A stretch of 18,864 bases of DNA. Origin: DAOTYE01 sp034434915 (lineage in GTDB: Bacteria > Chloroflexota > Dehalococcoidia > Dehalococcoidales > RBG-16-60-22). Every line of letters begins with the position of its first letter. Position 1 is the first letter of the stretch. Below are positions 15,434 through 18,864 of this stretch, one piece after another. The stretch is taken from positions 1 through 18,864 of the forward strand of contig DAOTYE010000026.1 of the NCBI GenBank assembly GCA_034434915.1, in the 5' to 3' direction. The notes under the pieces were generated by a model, which worked only from the letters and a program-made list of their open reading frames with translations, did not search any database and was not told where the DNA came from. Made by a program: the position numbers and the translations under genes.

Positions 15434-17012
15434 GAAAATACTGGTCGTAGATGACGAGAATCATATTCGTGATTCTGCGGTGCGGCTGCTTTCTAAGAGC
15501 AACTTTGATGCGGAGGGTGCCGGCTCAGGCGCGGAAGCATTGCAGAAGATTGACATCAAATCTTATGACCTGCTTCTGCTGGATATTAAGATGCCGGGCA
15601 TGGATGGGCTTGAGCTTCTGCGCCGCGTCAAGGAAAAGAATCCGGATGTAATGGCGCTCATGATAACCGGGCACGGAACCATTGAGAACGCCATAGAGGC
15701 GCTGGAACTCGGAGCGCTGGGTTTTATCCGCAAGCCGGTAGCTTTTGATGAGCTGACGCGGGTCATCAAAGACACCATAGAGAAAGGGCGGTTAAAAGCA
15801 GAGAACGCCAGGCTGAAGGCGCTCATGCCTCTCTTTGAATTGAATAAAGCCATTCTGGCAGAGATAGATGAAAACCGCCTGCTCAGTCTCGTTCTGAATA
15901 CCCTGCTGACCTCAGCCAATGTTGATACCGCACGCATCTACCTTATGAATGAGCAGGGGGACCTGATGCTGAAGGCGGAGAGCGCAAGAGGGGCTCAGGA
16001 AGAGCCCGGCGAAAAATTACCTGATGAAGCCATCACTAAGGCTATCTCTTCAAAGGAACCGCTGGTTTGTTCTGGTGCGGCTGAGCCAGGAAAACCTCAG
16101 CCAGCCCCCCATCACGTTTGTATCCCTCTCGTGGTCAGAAATGAGGCCATTGGTGCGGTGAAGGTGACCAGGCTGGAAGGCAAGCCTCCGTTCAAGCAGA
16201 GCGATGTAGATTTTCTGGTGACCCTCTGCGGTCAGGCGGCCATTGCCATCGCCAATGCCAGGCTGTTTGAGAGCGTCCAGCGCAAGCAGGATGAGGTGCA
16301 GAGGCTTTTAAAGAGAGTGCTCAGCACCACTGAAAGTGAAAGGCTGAGGCTGTCCCTTGAGCTTCATGATGGACCGGTGCAGTCCATTGTTGCCGCGGAA
16401 TACAGCGCAGAAGCCTGCGCCGGCATGATTAGGAAAGGACAGCTCAGCGCCGCGGAGTCAAAAATGAACACCATCCGTCAGATGCTGGCGGAGAGTGTGC
16501 GTGATTTACGCCGCATCGTGCGGGACCTCCATCCGCCGACACTTGGACGCTCCGGGCTCGTCTCCGCGGTTCAGGAATATATGAGTAACCTGGAGAGAGA
16601 TAATAAGATTAGCTGTCATCTGGATGTCAGGGACATGGTGGAGAACATTGACCCCGGTGCAGAGAGGGCTCTGTACTACGTGGTACGTGAAGCGCTCACC
16701 AATGTGAGAAAACACGCAGAAGCTTCAGAAGTTCGTGTGACTATGGCTGTCAGAAATAATGACCTCACCATTGAGATTGCGGATAACGGCAAAGGGTTTA
16801 ACTTTCAAGAGAAATACAGTGAGACTGATTTGGAGCATGTGGGTCTCAGAAGTATGATAGAAAGGGCAAAGCTTCTGAACGGTAATGTCACCATAGAGTC
16901 TGCTTCCGGTAAGGGAACCAGGACTACTCTTACCGTTCCAATAAGCGCAATTCAGGCGGGGCCATCCCAATCTGAATCTGCCGAGAAGCCTGAGGGGGTG
17001 TTCCGGAAATGA
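15426..17012 (+). CDS. Soluble hybrid kinase REC-GAF-HisKA_3-HATPase
   Basis: 528-aa protein without membrane segments. Residues 1-120 are a receiver domain (ILVVDD, phospho-acceptor Asp53 in LLLLDIKMPGMDG, MITGHG, FIRKPV). A short helix leads to a GAF domain (about 145-285). Then comes a NarL-type HisKA_3 helix with SLELHDGPVQS (His314) and an HATPase domain (REALTNVRKHA, DNGKGFNF, GLRSMIERA). The domain order suggests a relay: the upstream membrane kinase phosphorylates the receiver, which tunes this second kinase, and that in turn phosphorylates the NarL-type regulators downstream. ATG 15426 is chosen with AAGGAG 7 bp upstream; ATG 15420 is in frame but too close to it. Its stop overlaps the next start (ATGA). 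Confidence 0.9.
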   Translation: MPEKILVVDDENHIRDSAVRLLSKSNFDAEGAGSGAEALQKIDIKSYDLLLLDIKMPGMDGLELLRRVKEKNPDVMALMITGHGTIENAIEALELGALGFIRKPVAFDELTRVIKDTIEKGRLKAENARLKALMPLFELNKAILAEIDENRLLSLVLNTLLTSANVDTARIYLMNEQGDLMLKAESARGAQEEPGEKLPDEAITKAISSKEPLVCSGAAEPGKPQPAPHHVCIPLVVRNEAIGAVKVTRLEGKPPFKQSDVDFLVTLCGQAAIAIANARLFESVQRKQDEVQRLLKRVLSTTESERLRLSLELHDGPVQSIVAAEYSAEACAGMIRKGQLSAAESKMNTIRQMLAESVRDLRRIVRDLHPPTLGRSGLVSAVQEYMSNLERDNKISCHLDVRDMVENIDPGAERALYYVVREALTNVRKHAEASEVRVTMAVRNNDLTIEIADNGKGFNFQEKYSETDLEHVGLRSMIERAKLLNGNVTIESASGKGTRTTLTVPISAIQAGPSQSESAEKPEGVFRK

Positions 17013-17671
17013 ACAAAATAAAAGTATTTCTGGTGGATGACCATCCCATCGTCCGTGAGGGATTGCGGACTGTTCTGGAAGAAGATGAAGCGATAGAGAT
17101 AATCGGTGAAGCTGGAACAGGAGAGGAGGCGATAGCCAAAATACCTTCATCTGGTGCAGATGTGGTCCTTATGGATATCAAACTTCCCGGTATTGACGGA
17201 GTTGAAGCGGTCAAGGAAATCCTAAAGGTAAAGCCAAGCATCGCCTTCATCATATTGACTTCTTTTGGCGGTGACCATCTGATACGCGCCGTGGAAGCCG
17301 GTGCCAAAGGCTATCTATTGAAAGGTACCTCCGGTGAGGAACTGAGAAAGGCTATTCATGAGGCGTACGTCGGGAAATCGCCAATTGACCCGGTTATTAC
17401 CGGTCAGCTTGTTGTAGAATTTCTGCGGCAGAGAAAAGGGAAGCAATCAAGCGATGGCTCTCCTTTAACTCCAAGGGAAACTCAAATCCTGGAGTACGTG
17501 GCACGCGGTAATCCAAATAAACAGATTGCTGAGCGATTGAACATCAGCGAGCAGACTGTCAAGAATTCATTCAGCGCCATTCTGAAGAAGCTGGGAGCCC
17601 ATGACCGCACCCATGCCGTGGTGATAGGTTTGCGCAATAACTGGATATTCATGTCCAACCTGTCTGACTGA
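17009..17671 (+). CDS. NarL/LuxR-family response regulator (first)
   Basis: 220-aa DNA-binding regulator: a receiver domain (FLVDDHP, Asp56 in VVLMDIKLPGIDG, Thr84, Lys105 in GYLLKG) and a C-terminal LuxR-type helix-turn-helix (about 152-215, LTPRETQILEYVARGNPNK). The recognition segment EQTVKNSFSAILKKLG has Ser where the common TVKNHVSNIL has His, so its DNA specificity may differ from the second regulator. It is translationally coupled to the hybrid kinase (4-bp overlap), its most likely partner. It is a candidate for binding the GTAC boxes found upstream of the pilus, sipW and tasA-like genes; that link is inference. Confidence 0.93.
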   Translation: MNKIKVFLVDDHPIVREGLRTVLEEDEAIEIIGEAGTGEEAIAKIPSSGADVVLMDIKLPGIDGVEAVKEILKVKPSIAFIILTSFGGDHLIRAVEAGAKGYLLKGTSGEELRKAIHEAYVGKSPIDPVITGQLVVEFLRQRKGKQSSDGSPLTPRETQILEYVARGNPNKQIAERLNISEQTVKNSFSAILKKLGAHDRTHAVVIGLRNNWIFMSNLSD

Positions 17672-17708
17672 TAATACAGGCGCATGAAGTTAGGATGAGG
17701 GGTGATAT

Positions 17709-18395
17709 ATGACGCAGATAATGGAAAAAGATGCAAAAAAGTCAGGGGAGAACGTCATTAATGTTCTGGTGGTTGATGACCATCCCATGGTGAGACAGGG
17801 CATCATTGATTTTCTGGAAATTCACGGCGATTTAAAAGTCAAAGGCACGGCAAAAAACGGTGAAGAGGCGGTAGCCCAGGTGGAGCAGCTTCAACCTGAT
17901 GTCGTCCTGATGGATTTGATGATGCCGGGTATGGACGGCATTGAAGCTATCAGGCAGATAAAGAGCTCCAGGCGTGAAACTAAGATTATCGTGCTGACCA
18001 GCTTTTTCCAGGATGATAAAGTTTTCCCTGCCATTAAAGCAGGCGCAGACGGATATCTGCTAAAGGACGTATTGCCCAATGACCTGGTGAGCGCCATACG
18101 CCAGGTATATTCCGGTAAGTCAGTCCTGCACCCGGATATTGCCCAGAAATTAATGCACAATTTCTCAGGTCGCAACAGGAGCGGCGCCGGAGAGGAGTTA
18201 ACGCCGCGTGAAAATGAAGTGCTTGAGTTAATTGCCGCCGGGCTGAGCAATGAAGAAATCGCCAATAAATTGATAATCAGCGATAAAACGGTCAAGACAC
18301 ATGTAAGCAATATCCTGCACAAATTGAATTTGTCCCACCGCATTCAGGCGGCACTGTATGTGCTCAACAGGACGACACCGAAATACGGAAATTAA
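17709..18395 (+). CDS. NarL/LuxR-family response regulator (second)
   Basis: 228-aa regulator with a 16-residue polar N-terminal extension, a receiver (VLVVDDHPMVR, Asp69 in VVLMDLMMPGMDG, GYLLKD) and a LuxR helix-turn-helix (LTPRENEVLELIAAGLSNEE ... KTVKTHVSNILHKLN). All phosphorylation residues are intact. It starts 37 bp after the first regulator with GAGGGG upstream of the ATG, and ends the operon ahead of a strong hairpin. Having two NarL-type regulators behind one kinase pair suggests a branched output. It lies immediately upstream of the right-hand TasA-like gene and may control it. Confidence 0.93.
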   Translation: MTQIMEKDAKKSGENVINVLVVDDHPMVRQGIIDFLEIHGDLKVKGTAKNGEEAVAQVEQLQPDVVLMDLMMPGMDGIEAIRQIKSSRRETKIIVLTSFFQDDKVFPAIKAGADGYLLKDVLPNDLVSAIRQVYSGKSVLHPDIAQKLMHNFSGRNRSGAGEELTPRENEVLELIAAGLSNEEIANKLIISDKTVKTHVSNILHKLNLSHRIQAALYVLNRTTPKYGN

Positions 18396-18423
18396 CCCGG
18401 GCTGGTATCAGGACAAAAGACGG

Positions 18424-18448
18424 GAGCCTCCGCATAAGCCGGAGGCTC
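18424..18448 (+). terminator. Terminator-like hairpin after the signalling operon
   Basis: GAGCCTCCG and CGGAGGCTC form a perfect 9-bp GC-rich stem with a 7-nt loop, 28 bp after the second regulator's stop. The following TGCTGTTTA is only weakly T-rich, so this is an imperfect intrinsic terminator, or a 3'-end stabilising hairpin. Confidence 0.6.
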
Positions 18449-18475
18449 TGCTGTTTATACCTCTAAATGCGCCTT

Positions 18476-18533
18476 CTCATGCTTTAAGTGGCATACTTCG
18501 GCGGCATGAGGGCCTACTATCTGAGGAGTAGCC
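18476..18533. other. Two further inverted repeats downstream of the terminator
   Basis: CTCATGC (18476-18482) pairs with GCATGAG (18504-18510), and extra GCC/GGC pairing flanks a two-base bulge. Directly after it, GGCCTACT (18511-18518) pairs with AGTAGCC (18527-18533) with one bulged base. They sit in the 355-bp non-coding gap between the regulator operon and the right-hand TasA-like gene. They could form back-up terminators or operator sites. Confidence 0.35.
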
Positions 18534-18581
18534 GTTTCTCAAAAACCGCCTGCGCTATTGTAATGAGCCAATACTGTCTTA

Positions 18582-18687
18582 GTACTGCTGTACTCATTCA
18601 GGGGTTACTACAGAGAAAGTACGGCTCTCGGGGGTGGTATCTTGGTACCAATTCCCTATTGAGCGTGTTTTGAGCCTTTCTTATACT
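18582..18687 (+). promoter_or_regulatory. Putative promoter of the right-hand TasA-like gene with GTAC boxes
   Basis: TTGAGC (18659-18664) and TATACT (18682-18687) are 17 bp apart, giving a start near 18694 and a leader of about 57 nt. TTGGTACCA (18642-18650), 5 bp, CTATTG (18656-18661), 3 bp, GTG (18665-18667) match the sipW promoter with the same spacing. Further upstream are GTAC at 18619 and the palindrome-like GTACTGCTGTACT at 18582-18594, nearly the same as the one in front of pilB2. The leader carries GAGGAGGT ahead of the ATG. Confidence 0.6.
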
Positions 18688-18749
18688 GGAGATAGACTGA
18701 AGCTAATGAGGTGAGCTTTAGCCTGCAAGTAACACCTGAGGAGGTAGCA

Positions 18750-18864
18750 GATGAAGAAGATAGTAGGATTGACAGTTGCGGCTTTGCTGGTCATCGGGAT
18801 GGTGGGCAGTGGCAGCTGGGCTTATTTCAGCGATACTGAGTCCAGCACCAATAACAGCCTGACC
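18750..18864. repeat. Right arm of a 115-bp perfect terminal inverted repeat
   Basis: Exact reverse complement of bases 1-115. Both arms stop at the same gene position at the window ends. This is typical of a contig broken at a duplicated sequence, although a longer true inverted duplication would look the same from here. Confidence 0.97.
18751..18864 (+). CDS. SipW-dependent (TasA/camelysin-like) exported protein, second copy, N-terminal fragment
   Basis: The first 38 codons are identical in every base to the left-end fragment: MKKI start, hydrophobic core, then GSWAYFSDTESSTNN, the SipW-cognate signal-peptide pattern. The gene runs off the right edge. GGAGGT precedes the ATG by about 6 bp. 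It differs from the left copy in its upstream sequence: here it has its own promoter with GTAC boxes, whereas the left copy follows sipW. Two distinct 5' contexts argue for two genomic loci, not one region read twice. No second signal peptidase is seen next to it, so it would depend on the SipW at the other end. Confidence 0.8.
   Translation, partial: MKKIVGLTVAALLVIGMVGSGSWAYFSDTESSTNNSLT

Noticed and set aside
16725..17307. Antisense open frames opposite the hybrid kinase and first regulator
   Set aside because: They overlap genuine receiver and HATPase motifs on the plus strand; no start signals or family features.
18488..18673. Small open frame (61 codons) upstream of the right TasA-like gene
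   Set aside because: It spans the inverted repeat, the GTAC boxes and the -35 region; no ribosome site and no hydrophobic or domain pattern.
1..18864. tRNA, rRNA, insertion sequence or integrase
   Set aside because: No tRNA cloverleaf, rRNA core, transposase or recombinase motif was found on either strand by eye; the terminal inverted repeat is coding sequence of a TasA-like gene, not an IS end.

Overview
The window is about 18.9 kb of a bacterial chromosome of roughly even GC, packed with type IV pilus (T4P) genes, a SipW/TasA-type export cassette and a NarL-type signalling operon. It has a PilM-PilN fusion, a SipW-type (Ser/His) signal peptidase, no outer-membrane secretin, and GAF-containing kinases paired with LuxR-type regulators. 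Together these fit a monoderm-like lineage such as Chloroflexota (class Dehalococcoidia). That placement is inference; no marker gene is present.

Layout. On the minus strand at the left end, reading leftward, are a PilB-type ATPase (1513-3282), a SipW-type signal peptidase with an unusual long C-terminal tail (145-1293), and the first 38 codons of a SipW-substrate (TasA/camelysin-like) protein (1-114). A 450-bp divergent region follows. On the plus strand come a coiled-coil protein with four 30-residue repeats (3732-5267) and a compact T4P operon: pilB, pilC, a PilO-like gene, a PilM-PilN fusion and pilT (5476-11480). Next are a GH3-family adenylating enzyme (11632-13227) and a four-gene signalling operon: a membrane histidine kinase, a soluble REC-GAF-HisKA_3 hybrid kinase and two NarL/LuxR response regulators (13328-18395). 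After a terminator hairpin and a regulated-looking promoter, a second TasA-like gene begins (18751-18864, cut by the window end).

The two TasA-like gene starts are identical over 115 bp, face outward, and end at exactly the same base. The window is therefore bounded by a perfect inverted repeat. This may be an assembly break at a duplicated gene, but it also marks two paralogous SipW substrates flanking the whole machine.

The promoters are the second notable feature. The sipW promoter and the right-hand tasA-like promoter share TTGGTACCA-N5-CTATTG-N3-GTG with identical internal spacing. The promoters of the coiled-coil gene and of pilB2 share AGTACTATTGA at the -35 region, and GTAC boxes recur about 20-30 bp apart upstream. 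This suggests one regulator, possibly one of the two LuxR-type proteins encoded here, controls the peptidase, its substrates and the pilus motor. No pilin, prepilin peptidase or secretin gene is present. The working hypothesis is a T4P-like machine co-regulated with, and perhaps assembling or exporting, SipW-processed TasA-like surface proteins.
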